DNA of 49,802 nt from Mnemiopsis leidyi (lineage: Eukaryota > Ctenophora > Tentaculata > Lobata > Bolinopsidae): assembly GCA_000226015.1 (NCBI GenBank), contig JH152910.1:5975-55776 (forward strand), in the 5' to 3' direction. The notes beneath the pieces were generated by a model that was given only the letters and a program-made list of their open reading frames with translations, was not told where the DNA came from and did not search any database. This document shows positions 36,518-46,888 of this stretch, one piece after another. A program made the translations under genes and the position numbers. Every line of letters starts with the position of its first letter. The first letter of the stretch is position 1.

Positions 36518-37209
36518 TCTCAAAATAACTTAAACGAAGAGCTGTTGGTTTGTTTGGGTGCTTCACTTTATAGTGAGATTAATTTAGTCTCGCTTCACCT
36601 CTTATCACGGGGTGACCTAATCGGATTCTGTAATCTTTTTCTCCTCATGCTATCTTGGGAAAAATTAAATCTAGATGCAATTATCTGTAACCGGTCGTTA
36701 TGGCCTTGAGTTTAAGTTTACCGGTAAATCTGCCTTATAGCTATTGGAGGCTGCAGAGACCACTTGAACACCATATTCTAATACGGGGAAGCATCCTCCC
36801 TTCCTCTCACCCTGAACAAAGACTGATTCTGGACGTGATAAGGAAACATGCCCCGTTCAACACGACTCCATGTCTCCCCTGCCGATAGCCATGCGCTTGC
36901 ACCTTCAATCGTCATACATGATTGGGCATTATTATCGTTAGTTTTTTTCACTTTTAGCGTAAGTTGTAATCGTACGGATTAATGACTGGGCTGCACTTAA
37001 GGACTAGATAGCCCAAATTTTGTTACTCCAATTTTAAAGAGCGAATTGAAAGGTCCTAGAAACTGTGAATATTAGATGACAAGACAAGCAATGAGGTAGC
37101 AGACAAAAATACTCGATAATTTTGGGTCATTGATCTAAAAGTAAACTGTTGACGATGATAATTGACTATGTTTTCAAGTCTAATTTGATTATTTGTTTAA
37201 GAAACATTG
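36518..37209. other. upstream region of the bHLH gene
   Basis: It probably contains the bHLH promoter (-). A 62-codon + frame at 36700-36888 is unsupported. On the minus strand CAGGGTGAGAGG near 36810-36821 resembles a donor and might mark a 5' untranslated exon. Confidence 0.35.
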
Positions 37210-37410
37210 CTACTTGGAATGGGGGTATGCTCTTTCAAAATTACAGTCGAGGGCGGGAACGTTTTCCATAAAGAAGTTTTTTCTTATTGAGCAGTGCAAC
37301 TTCTGTTTTCGTTGGAGCTGTTCACACGTGACCCTATATAAAACCATCACCAATAAGCAATACAGTGCTGTTAACTGTACTTTAGCCATATTACTATCAA
37401 ATGGGCACAT
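37210..37410 (-). CDS. possible small secreted peptide
   Basis: An ATG frame of 66 codons; the second ATG (37389) starts a convincing signal peptide (MAKVQLTALYCLLVMVLYRV). The remaining 40 or so residues are basic and hold three Cys (TCEQ, HCS, DCN). No known peptide family is recognised. It may be a short secreted peptide, or a first exon whose donor I cannot place. No TATA box or poly(A) signal was identified near it. Confidence 0.35.
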   Translation of the reverse strand: MCPFDSNMAKVQLTALYCLLVMVLYRVTCEQLQRKQKLHCSIRKNFFMENVPALDCNFERAYPHSK

Positions 37411-37641
37411 TATTCAAAGAATGTTTCATAAATTACCCTTTTATCTTGAAATTTTGTTCGTAAATACGCTTTTTTAATATCTATCAATAACCAATTGGGG
37501 GTAGGGGGTCTAGCGACAAACCGACCATTTTACGACCATTTGGGCCAAATCTTTCTAAGTTCTCAAGCTCAAAATTTAACTGGAAAACCGACCATTTTAC
37601 GACGATTTGTGACTTTGTTACGGGGGCCGGACTCTAGGTCA

Positions 37642-38744
37642 GGGGACTCTAGCTCGGCGGCTGCAAACAAGGGTGGACTGGGGAGATCTAGATCGGGAGC
37701 CTGTGACGTGATCAGAGCCCGTTATGTGATCCTCTGGATCATTGTTGACACCATCTCTTACCGCTTGTTGGCTGAAAGGCTCAAATCTTCTGTAATCGGG
37801 GAGGATACGTGATACGATAAGTTTATTCGAGCGCCGAGCTCGACATCATGCTAATTCGCCAGGACGCCAGGGGATCTCGTCCCACGTAGGGAACGAGGTC
37901 TTATGCAGTCTGCAGTATATATTCCTTTGGAAGAATCTTTGGTCTTCAGACACCTGGTTACAGCCAACGCTGTCCTAAACGGCAACCTCCTCCTCCACCT
38001 CTCCGTCCTGCACCCTCCTTTATATCAAGTATTACCTCTCCATCCTCCTCCCAACCTACCCTTCTTCCAGCTCCCCTAACACACACCTCCTTCAAGATCA
38101 TCCAAGGCAGGACCCTCACTTCTTAATCCCTCCTCAATGCCAATTTCCGCTACTCAAAAGATGGCAAACCTTTGACAGTTGGGAGACAGCTTTGGCAGTA
38201 CCAACAACTTCTGCAACTCCTTCAACAGTTCAACAAGACCTTCTCTGGTGTAGTAGGACACTCCAACCCAAAAATCTACAACTTCGTTTCAGCAGTGCAG
38301 TTGGAGCAGCCTCAACAAAGAAAAAGATCACATCCTACTGCGAGGGAAGACAGCCTCCTTCCAATCTTCCAGGAAGACTGGAAGAAGAGATGGGCTTGAA
38401 AGGATGCTGCAGGCTGCTATGTAGATGATCGTTGGCAACTACCACCTCTAAGAGAGCAGAATGATTGAGTTCCTTCACGAGCTTGCACAGTTGTGTATTT
38501 GTTAAATATAAATTTGTAACAGTTATTAGTGTGTGAAATTGGTATATTCCATGAATTATCTAGGGTTGCCATCAGATTTCTTGTAACTTTTAGTACTTGT
38601 CTCAAACTATGAACTCGATATGAGCGCATGCATGTGACATTATCAGCGTAGCATGCAATCAGGTCTTCTGACCTAGAACCCAGCCTATGGGGATCTCCCG
38701 ACCTAGAGTCCACCCTTGTTTGCAGCCGCCCAACTAGAGTCCCC
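37642..38744. mobile_element. degenerate DNA transposon with inverted ends
   Basis: A 38-bp block at 37642-37679 (GGGGACTCTAG...AACAAGGGTGGACT) is inverted at 38707-38744 with only two mismatches, and looser similarity extends outward (CTAGGTCAGGGGACT, CTAGGTCGGGAGAT). Inside, the + frame around 38250-38330 reads FNKTFSGVVGHSNPKIYNF followed by VSAVQLEQ. That resembles the C-terminal part of Mutator-like (MULE-type) transposases. The rest of the coding potential is destroyed. It is most likely a decayed, internally deleted element about 1.1 kb long. Confidence 0.5.
38250..38335 (+). pseudogene. transposase C-terminal fragment
   Basis: About 28 codons, FNKTFSGVVGHSNPKIYNF plus VSAVQLEQ. The spacing of the Gly-His-Asn-Pro and the following Leu-Glu-Gln recalls MULE-type transposase ends (VGxxHPNIWKFIxxLxxEQ). 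No catalytic core is visible and the frame is open only locally. The call rests on remembered family pattern. Confidence 0.35.
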
Positions 38745-38927
38745 CGACCTTCATTCCCTCGACTTAGAGTTCCCTTCGTTACTTCGTTGAGTTCGTTGCT
38801 TGGTGGAGTTCATCATGTAGGTGAAAGGCCATCACAACAGCCCGACTCCTGCCTAGTCTAACAGAGAGCTGGAATTTGCGCAGGAGTATCCCCGTACAGG
38901 TTGGTTATTTGGAAATGTAGCAAGGAA

Positions 38928-39035
38928 TTAGGAGAGTTTTTCCTTGAATGCTTGGAACGTTTTGCGCGTCTTGACTTCTGCAGGCACCACGTTCCAGAGG
39001 CATGCTCCCAACAAAGCGAACGATCCATCGTTTTT
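38928..39035 (-). pseudogene. C-terminus of a non-LTR retrotransposon reverse transcriptase
   Basis: The frame reads GSFALLGACLWNVVPAEVKT then RKTFQAFKEKLS and a stop at 38928-38930. This is the hallmark end of Jockey/CR1-like LINE ORF2 proteins (pattern SFxxxGxxLWNxLPxExxxxxxxxxFKxxL). Upstream the frame is lost by about 39035, so only the 3' end of a 5'-truncated, old insertion remains. Its 3' flank abuts the inverted-end transposon remnant. Confidence 0.6.
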
Positions 39036-40229
39036 CAAGAGCATCCTTTCACGAATGGATCATTTATGTCCAATTTCGCCAATTTCGTTAAAATGAAAGA
39101 ATCCCTTCACAAGTGGACCATTTGTGTCCAATTTCGTTGAAATGACTGGTAGTTGGTTGATCACCGGACCCCTCCCTCCCCCCATTTACAAAGCATTTGA
39201 TCTGTTTCATACTCAAGAATGTAAACTTTTCATTACCATTTCACGATAAATATAATCAGCATATCTTAAGATTTGCTTATATAAAGTCATTAAAGCAATG
39301 TGAAACGGTCGTACTGTTTAGTTCAATAGTCACAGTCATGATTTAAGGATTTCCAGACGGATGGCATTGGATGTGCCGAGTGGCGAAATAGCTAGTGCGA
39401 CCGGGGTTCAGTACCTCGATCTCCAGCTTGCTACGGTCGTTCTGATTAAGATTACTTTTTCATGGCATTGTAGAAATATATTCATTATATGTAACACTAA
39501 CAGTTAAATTTCATTTTGATTCTTTATAACCTTTAGTCTAAAAAGTCAAATTTGCCCTATCAGTAACCTCGCTCTCGGAATTCCTGATAGATATTCATGT
39601 TTTTACATGAGAAATCCGAAATAATTTTCTCCTATTCAAAGGTTGGCAGCATCCTGTAGGGTTACAAAATTGTTCAAATTTCGCAATTTATCACCGAGTT
39701 TTATCAAAATTCTGATTCATCACGTACAAAAATATATGTTATTTTTGAACCGGTCTACTTCATTTGCACCATTTAATTTTATAACAACGATTTGGCCAGT
39801 CTTTATCGAGCAAATTCCTCGGGAATTTATTGATACGTTGATACGATAGACGAAGGATCTAAACCTTGACGAAACACCTTCAACAAAAAAGATATAATTT
39901 AGTAATTTACTGATAACTAATGATCCAATCCGGTGGTCGGCCACTCATTATTTTAGATATTGTAGAACGTGGGAAGAAATATTTGATAAAATCCTCCACG
40001 GGATGAAGTAAAATCAGCATATTCCCCATTTCCTTGCTACACTATTGTTATACGAAAATAGAAATTCTTCGGCTAAATAGCTTCTTTAAAGAACCACGAG
40101 TTGTTCGTTGGCAACTAAGTGTACTTTTACAATCACTGTAAGTTTCTCAGAAGTTCACAAAAACAGAATTGTTCAAAATTTAAATCGATGAGATTCTAAC
40201 AATCTTATTGACGAAGAGCTCAATAGAGG
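39036..40229. other. intergenic with short repeats and a tRNA-like motif
   Basis: A degenerate pair of about 60 bp (GGATCATTTATGTCCAATTTCG and GGACCATTTGTGTCCAATTTCG) lies at 39057-39140. The tRNA-like boxes are described separately. No gene was recognised. Confidence 0.4.
39375..39425 (+). other. tRNA-like / pol III-type A and B box remnant
   Basis: TGGCGAAATAG at 39381-39391 fits the A-box consensus TRGYNNARNNG, and GGTTCAGTACC at 39404-39414 fits the B-box GGTTCNANNCC with one mismatch. The spacing is too short and the arms do not fold into a full cloverleaf, so it is a tRNA-derived SINE remnant or chance. It is not called as a tRNA gene. Confidence 0.25.
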
Positions 40230-40750
40230 CGTCTGTCCGGAGAGTAGAGATAGAGATAAGAGTTGGGAGAGGAGTTAGGAAAGATGGGGAGAGAGAAAGG
40301 AGTATGAGAGGAGTAAGGAGAGTGGGAGGAAAAAAGAGTTGAGAGATAGGTAAGAAGAGTGGGGAATGAGAAAGGAGTTGGGAGATTGAAAAGAACTAAG
40401 AAGATGCAGAAAGGAGGTCGGAGAGGAGTAATGAGAATTGGGAAGAGAAAACGGAGTATGAGAGGGGTAAGGAGAGTGGGAGGGAAAAGGGAGTTGAGAG
40501 ATAGGTAAGAAGAGTTGGAGGGGAAAGGAATTGAGGGATGGGTAAGAAGAGTTGGAGGGGAAAGGAATTGAGGGATAGGTAAGAAGAGTTGGAGGGGAAA
40601 GGAATTGAGAGATAGGTAAGAAGAGTTGGAGGGGAAAGGAATTGAGGGATGGGTATGAAGAGCGGGGAGAAAGAAAGGAGTTGGGAGAGGAATCATGAGA
40701 GTAAAGAGAGAGTGTTGGGCGAAGACAGTAGGACTGAAGAAAGGGTATAC
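40230..40750. repeat. polypurine tract with 37-bp minisatellite
   Basis: About 500 bp of nearly pure A/G on the + strand. The core has 37-bp units (GAGTTGGAGGGGAAAGGAAT...), with the GTTGG mark at 40514, 40551, 40588 and 40625, and looser copies on both sides. The complement is open for 180 codons as a Pro/Ser/Leu-rich string, which is a by-product of the composition. Mirror-symmetric purine runs of this kind can form triplex (H-DNA). Confidence 0.85.
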
Positions 40751-42020
40751 CTGAGGGGGCAAAGTAATTAAAGAAAATTCGGTATGGAATATGAATAAAT
40801 GTTTGTTAAGGGCAGTAAAAAAGAGTCTGATTCATGAGTTATAGCCGTCCACGATAGTCCAAATTAAAGTATTACTGTTTTCAAATTTCAACCCTCCACA
40901 TTTTTGGTTTTCTGTTTTGCCGTTTTAATTTCATGGTCAATGACTGGTAAATGGTTATCTGCAGGTTTTAAATCAAGAACTGCTCGTTTTTTTCACGACT
41001 TGCCGATATGAACCACCCCTGTAACCCCTCCCAGTCGCCAAACCAACCGTGACTGGTACAGGGTTTTTCGACATAAAATTTGTCGGGATGTCGGCTTACT
41101 TTGATCTAAGGCTCAGGTGACCGTGAACGTAAATGGTAATCGGTTTATCATGGCAGGCCTTATTTGGTGACGATAGTTTCTAAAGCTGAGGCTTAACCCT
41201 GCAAGGTTTTGCATTATTGACTCTTATTTATTTGACCTTTATCAAGACATGGGAGACCATTGTGCCCATAATCTATGCCGACCAAATAGAGACAATCTAA
41301 ATTAGCAAACAAAAGCCGGTAAGATTTCGTATTTCAAGAGATTCAAACCTAAGTTATTGAGAACACTATCTATTCATCATTGCAATTTTTTGGAATTAGG
41401 TTACTTATTCCATAACTGTTTTCTTTGTTATCCAAATACAACCATGTTCTGATTCTTAGTCTAAACAGTAAACATTGGCTTAACAATTAAAATGTGTTTC
41501 CGGTTATCATATAGAAGTCACTGTACATAGCTGGCCGTTAAATACTTAAATAGCTACTCACTGGTTCTCTATCAGAGCAGCTACCACTTTTTAAACGATT
41601 GTGCAGCTGTGTCAAATCACTTCAAATTGAATATCAACATTACCATTATTGACAAAAAAACTCTTAACCAACCTCAATCTCTGTATCTCTCTCTATTTCC
41701 AATTGCTGGTGAACTGCTTCGAGCGAGAAATGCATGGTAAACAAAAGCTGTAGTGACGGGGCACGAGTGTCGAGGATCGAGGTCAGTGGGAGACCCAGGT
41801 CACCATCCTTGGCCGGACAGGTGCAGACACATGCCAGTAAAGTCGAGCAAACCAATTATTTTTCTGAAATACAACTTATAACTCTTGAGTTGACCCTTAA
41901 TTAATATTACCTGCCTAACAATTTGATGAAATTCTAGTCGCAAATCCAGCTAAGTGATCACGTTTACTGGCTAAATACAATGCCAGACTAGCTTGAGATG
42001 AAGATGATCAAAGTTGGGAA
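40751..42020. other. intergenic with one possible minus-strand exon
   Basis: A minus ATG frame at 41664-41855 (63 codons) ends in a GAG|GTTGGT donor-like site, and its start is 170 bp from the E-box/CRE cluster. It may be a first exon of an unrecognised gene. Its product has a Cys-rich start and a polar, Glu-rich end and matches no family I know. Confidence 0.3.
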
Positions 42021-42130
42021 TGGTCACGTGGTTTCACGTGGTTTCGTGACGTCACACCACCTGACGCAATTGTAGTGCGGACACGCTCGATCGTCATGGT
42101 CACATGGTCATTCCCTGCTCGAGCACGTGC
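42021..42130. promoter_or_regulatory. cluster of CACGTG E-boxes and a full CRE
   Basis: CACGTG occurs at 42025-42030 and 42035-42040, in a 10-bp repeat (GTTTCACGTG). It is followed at once by the palindrome GTGACGTCAC (42046-42055), and GCACGTGC lies at 42123-42130. Another E-box-like CACATG is near 42101. These are canonical sites for bHLH-Zip/bHLH-PAS-type and CREB/ATF-type factors. Such density suggests a promoter or enhancer, possibly for the minus frame at 41664-41855. Confidence 0.5.
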
Positions 42131-43053
42131 TAGTAATCTGTTTTTAATGACCAAATCAAAGTAGTCGTGTGGCTGGGTAGTACAGAAATTTTAATTACAG
42201 TCTTAATTACGATAAAGAAACGTGCCCCGGGGATCTCAGTTTCTCAAACTGTAACTAGAACTACGGTGAATAGTTGAGCAGTTACCAGCTTGACCGGCAT
42301 TAGCCAAGTGTTGCCTCCAACAAACCTTAGACAATGAACGTGTTAGAACTGGCAAATTCGACCCATTATCATGCTCCATCAATTGTCATTGGTACTGGTA
42401 GGGTGGTTTACAAGTACCCATGCTATATTAGAGTATTAGCTAACCTCAAAGAGCGGCCCGGTCCGCATAATAACATTTCGAATGTTTACCCATGATCATC
42501 TGCTGGTTTGTACTTGAGATCGTGAAGGGGACCTTTGTTAAGCGGTGACAATGTTTCCACGGTACTCAGGCCGCTACAATGGCACTTAGGTACGGTCAGT
42601 CACAGTCTTAAATCTCTTGTTGGGATGAAGGGACCGTTTCTAAAGTCACAGTTCATATTTACGAACGGGCAATCGCGGGAAGAGTGCCGTTATTTGAGAA
42701 CCTCGACAAAATAAGTTTTTGTAGTGTAGACTGCATGAGCGTATTGAATTTGCCTACTGGAAATTCGCCAAAAGATGTAAAGTACAACTTTCAAATAGAT
42801 TTAAGGTTAAGTAATAAGTACTGAGGATTGAAAACTGCAAAATTCTACGTACCACTACCAGAAAAAGTTCATTTTTGAATCGTGATAGACAGTCGGATAG
42901 GGTAAAGTGTAAATTTCAATGTCGGTCAGTTACTCGTTATGTTCTTATCTAGAAAATTAAACCAATATATTCTTGAAAAACGAAATGATAGAATATAGTT
43001 ATTATTAACAAACAACCCTCTCTAATCTTTTATTGAAATTAAACGGTTCCCGT
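42131..43053. other. intergenic, nothing recognised
   Basis: No open frame, repeat or RNA gene could be supported here. Confidence 0.4.
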
Positions 43054-43248
43054 CCTCCTGCCCCACAACATCGTGCCCCACAACATTTTTTTCCACATAT
43101 TTGGCCCCAGCGACCCTAACCCAAACCCTAACCCTAACCCTAACCCAAACCCTAACCCTAACAAAGTTGTCTGTTGTCGATCAGGACGTCACTGGGGCTG
43201 AATTACTGGGTTAAAGTGCTCTGGGGCACGATGTTCTGGGGCAGGAGG
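43054..43248. mobile_element. short inverted-repeat element with a telomeric core
   Basis: Arms of 27 bp at 43054-43080 (CCTCCTGCCCCACAACATCG...) and 43222-43248 are inverted copies with one mismatch. Between them is a tract of CCCTAA units (43113-43163) with occasional CCCAAA variants. The element has no coding capacity. It resembles a MITE that carries telomere-like repeats. A chromosome-fusion scar would not be expected to have flanking inverted arms. Confidence 0.65.
43113..43163 (+). repeat. interstitial telomeric repeat (CCCTAA)n
   Basis: About eight CCCTAA units with two CCCAAA variants. TTAGGG is the ancestral animal telomere repeat. The tract is internal, oriented CCCTAA on the + strand, and lies between the inverted arms described above. 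Confidence 0.9.
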
Positions 43249-43967
43249 TCGGACACCAAATTAAACAGTATTAATGACAGAGTATTATGGCTTAAAAGGG
43301 ACCAAGTACTTACTACTTCAGTAGTGTATATTTCAAACACAAATTTCAAGCTCAAATTTGCTAATTTAGTGTTGCAATTTTCATATCATTGAACTTGTCA
43401 TATCATCATGGAACATAACATACATTATTTCGGAAACTTTTAGCACAATAATAACTTTATTTTGGAAAAATTTAGTCCAATACTGTTACAGATTAGGGCA
43501 AGATTTGGCAACACACCTTTGATACCTTTACTTGCTATGGGAACAAAAGTCTATAAATCAAATTGAATAATATATCAAAGGTGTTGTAACTTAAAACTTT
43601 AAAGTTCGATATGTCGCCCTCGGCCTTTTGACACGTCTTGGTGATGCATTTAAATATCCCGAATTGGATTAAATATTTATGGTCTAGTGGACTAGAAAGT
43701 GTAAATAACTAATGATGTGTTTGAAGAAGAAATCTAATTCTGTCTTCTGATTAAGTACAGTAATTCGGCATCGCAATACTAGCAGTGGAAACCCCTCCGC
43801 AGTTACACTTCTAGTCTTCGCGGCCTTTTCGGTTTACTACAGATTAGTTTATAGGCTCAGATTATTTGGGGCGTATTTTACCGGAGTCGTGTGAAAACGT
43901 TTGTTCTTCAAATCCCCGGTAACGATTCTAGTGAAAACGCCTAGAATTCATGCTTGTGGAAAGCAAA
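43249..43967. other. upstream of the carboxypeptidase-like gene
   Basis: AT-rich spacer. The frame at 43174-43392 overlaps the inverted-repeat element and is not a gene. Confidence 0.4.
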
Positions 43968-45316
43968 ATGTTAACCTTACACCGCAATGCTTTTCTGAGC
44001 TACGTCCTTCTTCTTACACTGACCGGGGCTGATTTCTACAAGACGACAAGACGTACGATGGATACAAGATTCTGAGAGTCACTCTGGAATCTGAAGCAGA
44101 TTATGAAACTATTATTGACCTGGAATCTGGCGATTTCTTTGAGATATTTTCGGAGCCTTCGTCCAAATTTCTTGATATTTTGGTAGCCCCAAAAAATATC
44201 GCTCGATGTGAACGAGTCTTGAAATCTCAGAATCTGTCTGTTCAAGTCTTAAACAAGAACGTAGGATTAAGTGTTAGGAGACAAAGATCAATCCAGCAGT
44301 CTTCCCCCTACGTCACTGTAGGGAGTTTCTCCTACACGGCATATCACAGGCTAACCGTCATGTATGACCACCTTGATGCTGCTGCAGCACGTCACAGTGA
44401 CAAAGCTGAGACTTTCAACCTGACTAACATGTCTACCTACGAGGGAAGGAAGATCCAGGCGATACGAATCACATCTAATGTTACCTCCCCGGCCTCCAGA
44501 GAGCGTCCTCTTGTCTGGATAGACGGTGGTATTCACGCTCGAGAGTGGGTATCCCCTGCCACCGTCATGTACTTGATCGACTCGTTGCTAGGGGAACAGG
44601 AGCAAGGTCGATCTGATGATGTCACCCCACTTTTGGAAAAGTTCCAGTTTGTTGTGGCACCGTGCATCAACTCTGACGGATACGAATACACTCACCAGAT
44701 GGATAGACTCTGGAGAAAAACAAGGAAACCCAGCGGGTGCAAGAACAAGAAGTACAACTGGTTCGGGGGATGTTTCTTTAGGACTTGTTACGGAGCGGAC
44801 TCTAACCGGAACTGGGCTACACATTAGGGGGAGGAGTCTGTCAGTCCGGACCCATGCAGTGAGCTTTACCCTGGTGAGGAACCCTTCGATCAAGAGAACG
44901 TAAAGATCGTTAAGACCTACCTGGAGGAACAGAGAGACAAGTTGAAAGTGTATCTCAGTTACCATAGTTACTCTCAATTGTTCCTCCTTCCTCTGGGCTA
45001 CTCATTAGACCCAACTCCAGATAGGGAGCATCATGTTAAGGTAGGGAAGGCGGTGGTTGCAGCGGTTTATAGCAGACATCAGAAAAACTACATCGCTCAG
45101 TCCTTTGCTGAAATGTACCCTGCAAGTGGAGTCAGCGCAGATTGGACCTACGAGGACTTGAATGTAACAGACTCTTACACGATCGAGCTGAGACCGGAGT
45201 ACCTTGGGGAGGATCACGACTTTCAGTTTGAACTTCCTGAAGAGCAGATATTGGGGACTGCGGAGGAGAATTTCGAAGGGTTGCTGGCTGTTCTTAACAA
45301 CGTGAAAGAATTATGA
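43968..45316 (+). pseudogene. M14 carboxypeptidase A/B-like zymogen, intronless, two disabling lesions
   Basis: An ATG at 43968 starts a signal peptide (LSYVLLLTLTGADFY). The activation peptide follows in another frame (YDGYKILRVTLESEADYETI). The break coincides with an 8-bp tandem duplication, ACAAGACG at 44038-44045 and 44046-44053, whose extra copy accounts for the shift. The catalytic domain has the zinc motif HAREW, RLWRKTRK, NRNW, the third zinc ligand in LSYHSYSQL, the specificity-pocket Tyr in MYPASG and the catalytic Glu in YTIELRPE. The pocket residue after GVS is Ala, so a CPA-like (hydrophobic) preference is more likely than a CPB-like one. A TAG at 44827 falls inside NRNWATH-stop-GEESVSP, exactly where relatives have Trp (HWGE), so TGG to TAG is likely. 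The sequence after it stays intact. A functional product would be a secreted digestive-type zinc exopeptidase. No introns are seen, which suggests a retrocopy. AATAAA is at 45518-45523. Confidence 0.85.
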
Positions 45317-45357
45317 ACTCTGGTCATATTGGACAGTATATTAGTCCAAGAACGAAT

Positions 45358-45466
45358 TTCTGGTCTTTTTGTGTTTATCATTTTACTGTTTGATGCCATG
45401 CCAGTATCTGTATATGCTACTGTTTTTTTCTGGTCTTTTTGTGTTTATCATTTTACTGTTTGATGA
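45358..45466. repeat. 70-bp-spaced direct duplication in the 3' flank
   Basis: TTTCTGGTCTTTTTGTGTTT and the next 20 or so bases (45358-45396) recur at 45428-45466 almost unchanged, downstream of the carboxypeptidase stop and before its AATAAA. Confidence 0.75.
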
Positions 45467-45523
45467 TATGCCAGTATATGCTACAAGCATGGCACACTTT
45501 TATGAAAAAAATGATTCAATAAA

Positions 45524-46888
45524 TTTTCAAATCTAGTTATTTTTTTCCATCTTCAGGTCGCTCCCTCAAATCTTTTTCTGTAAACCTAAGCCAATCCATA
45601 CCGAGGCACTAGCTGTAGGGGTTTTACAAACCAGGGAGTGTTCATTTCTAGCCGAAGCTGTACCAGACACAGTCTCGTGACAGGCCGACTTGCCGCGGAC
45701 AGGGATCTGCTTTTGGGTTCAAAAAAAGCCAGTAAGCCAATACACCCCCAGCCGAAAATAGAATACCTCGTTAAATCTGAATAACGAAGTGGTATTCTTT
45801 TCTGTGTGCACTGCATTCTGATCTAGTTCTACGGATGCACACAAAAATTTAAGTTCTCACAGAGAAAAGTGTGGTTGCAGCAGTCGGAGTCTGTTTCAGG
45901 CTTGAAGGGCTTTAATTTGGAGAGACATGATCTTCTTTATTGGCATCTTTCGACGAATAAATTAAATTAAGTTCTGAATTAATAGAATGCTGCACGTGTA
46001 TTGTAAAAGTAAAACGATGCGGGGGAACATGCTATAGAAAAGAAATGATGCCCAACCGACGAACCGTCCCTTATTTCAACCATCTGGAAAAGAAAGAAAC
46101 AGGTTTCTGTGCACCATCTGTGGTTTTTTCCACTGCATTATTTTGAGGGGATTGTTTGTTTACCGATAGCACGTGGTTTTTTATATTGACCCCACTTTAT
46201 AAATATATAGACCGCACGATAGTACTAAAGTATAAAAGTTCACGTTTAAAAAAATTATCTTTATATTTTTTATAATTTCTATACTTTTTTCTTAACTCTA
46301 GATTAGGGTGGTGGCAACCACCCCAGAATAGAAACTGAACCAAGAATTTTTGAACCTCGAGACTATTCTCAATCGATTTTTCGTCAAATTTTAGTCCGGG
46401 TTATAAAAAAGTTGCCACCCCCCTAGTATGACAACATGAAGTGTGGTATACCGATACGTCTAAGAGTTTTTCATTATACGTATAACTATAGAGACCGCAT
46501 TTTAGTTGTGACTTTTAATTAAATACTTATTCCATAATGTCACTTGTCAAAACCAATTCGCGATATCTCCCATGCACTCCACAGGCCTCAATGAACAAAT
46601 ATCAGTGACCCTTCCCCGGATATTACCGTTGAATATTCTTCAGTTTTATAACATTTCAATCTGAACAACCCAAGTAAATTAATTTCGCATTTCAACGCAC
46701 AGACCTTTTTATCACCTGTTTTAGACTTATGGACGTGGATACTCGAGTCTCGGCATGTTCAGCTTAATTTTTCAAGACCTAGCTAATTAGCTTTAACAAA
46801 ATTTCATAATCATAATGAAATACGTTGTACTAACAAATATAATATATGTTACGATGCTAACAGGGTTTTAAAACACTTGGAATTCAGA
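45524..46888. other. intergenic
   Basis: A 76-codon minus frame at 45586-45816 has no domain. Around 46299-46427 an inverted pair (AGGGTGGTGGCAAC against GTTGCCACCCCCCT) encloses about 100 bp and may be a small MITE. Otherwise nothing was recognised. The 3' part should hold the promoter of the Ig-domain gene. Confidence 0.4.

Noticed and set aside
39375-39425. tRNA gene
   Set aside because: A and B boxes are present but too closely spaced, with no acceptor stem or anticodon arm.
40220-40762. 180-codon Pro/Ser/Leu-rich minus frame
   Set aside because: It is the complement of a polypurine minisatellite, which rarely contains stop codons; no signal, splice sites or domain.
43113-43163. chromosome end or fusion point
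   Set aside because: The tract is short, degenerate and bracketed by inverted arms, so a small mobile element explains it better.
45586-45816. 76-codon minus frame
   Set aside because: No recognisable domain and no splice or start context.
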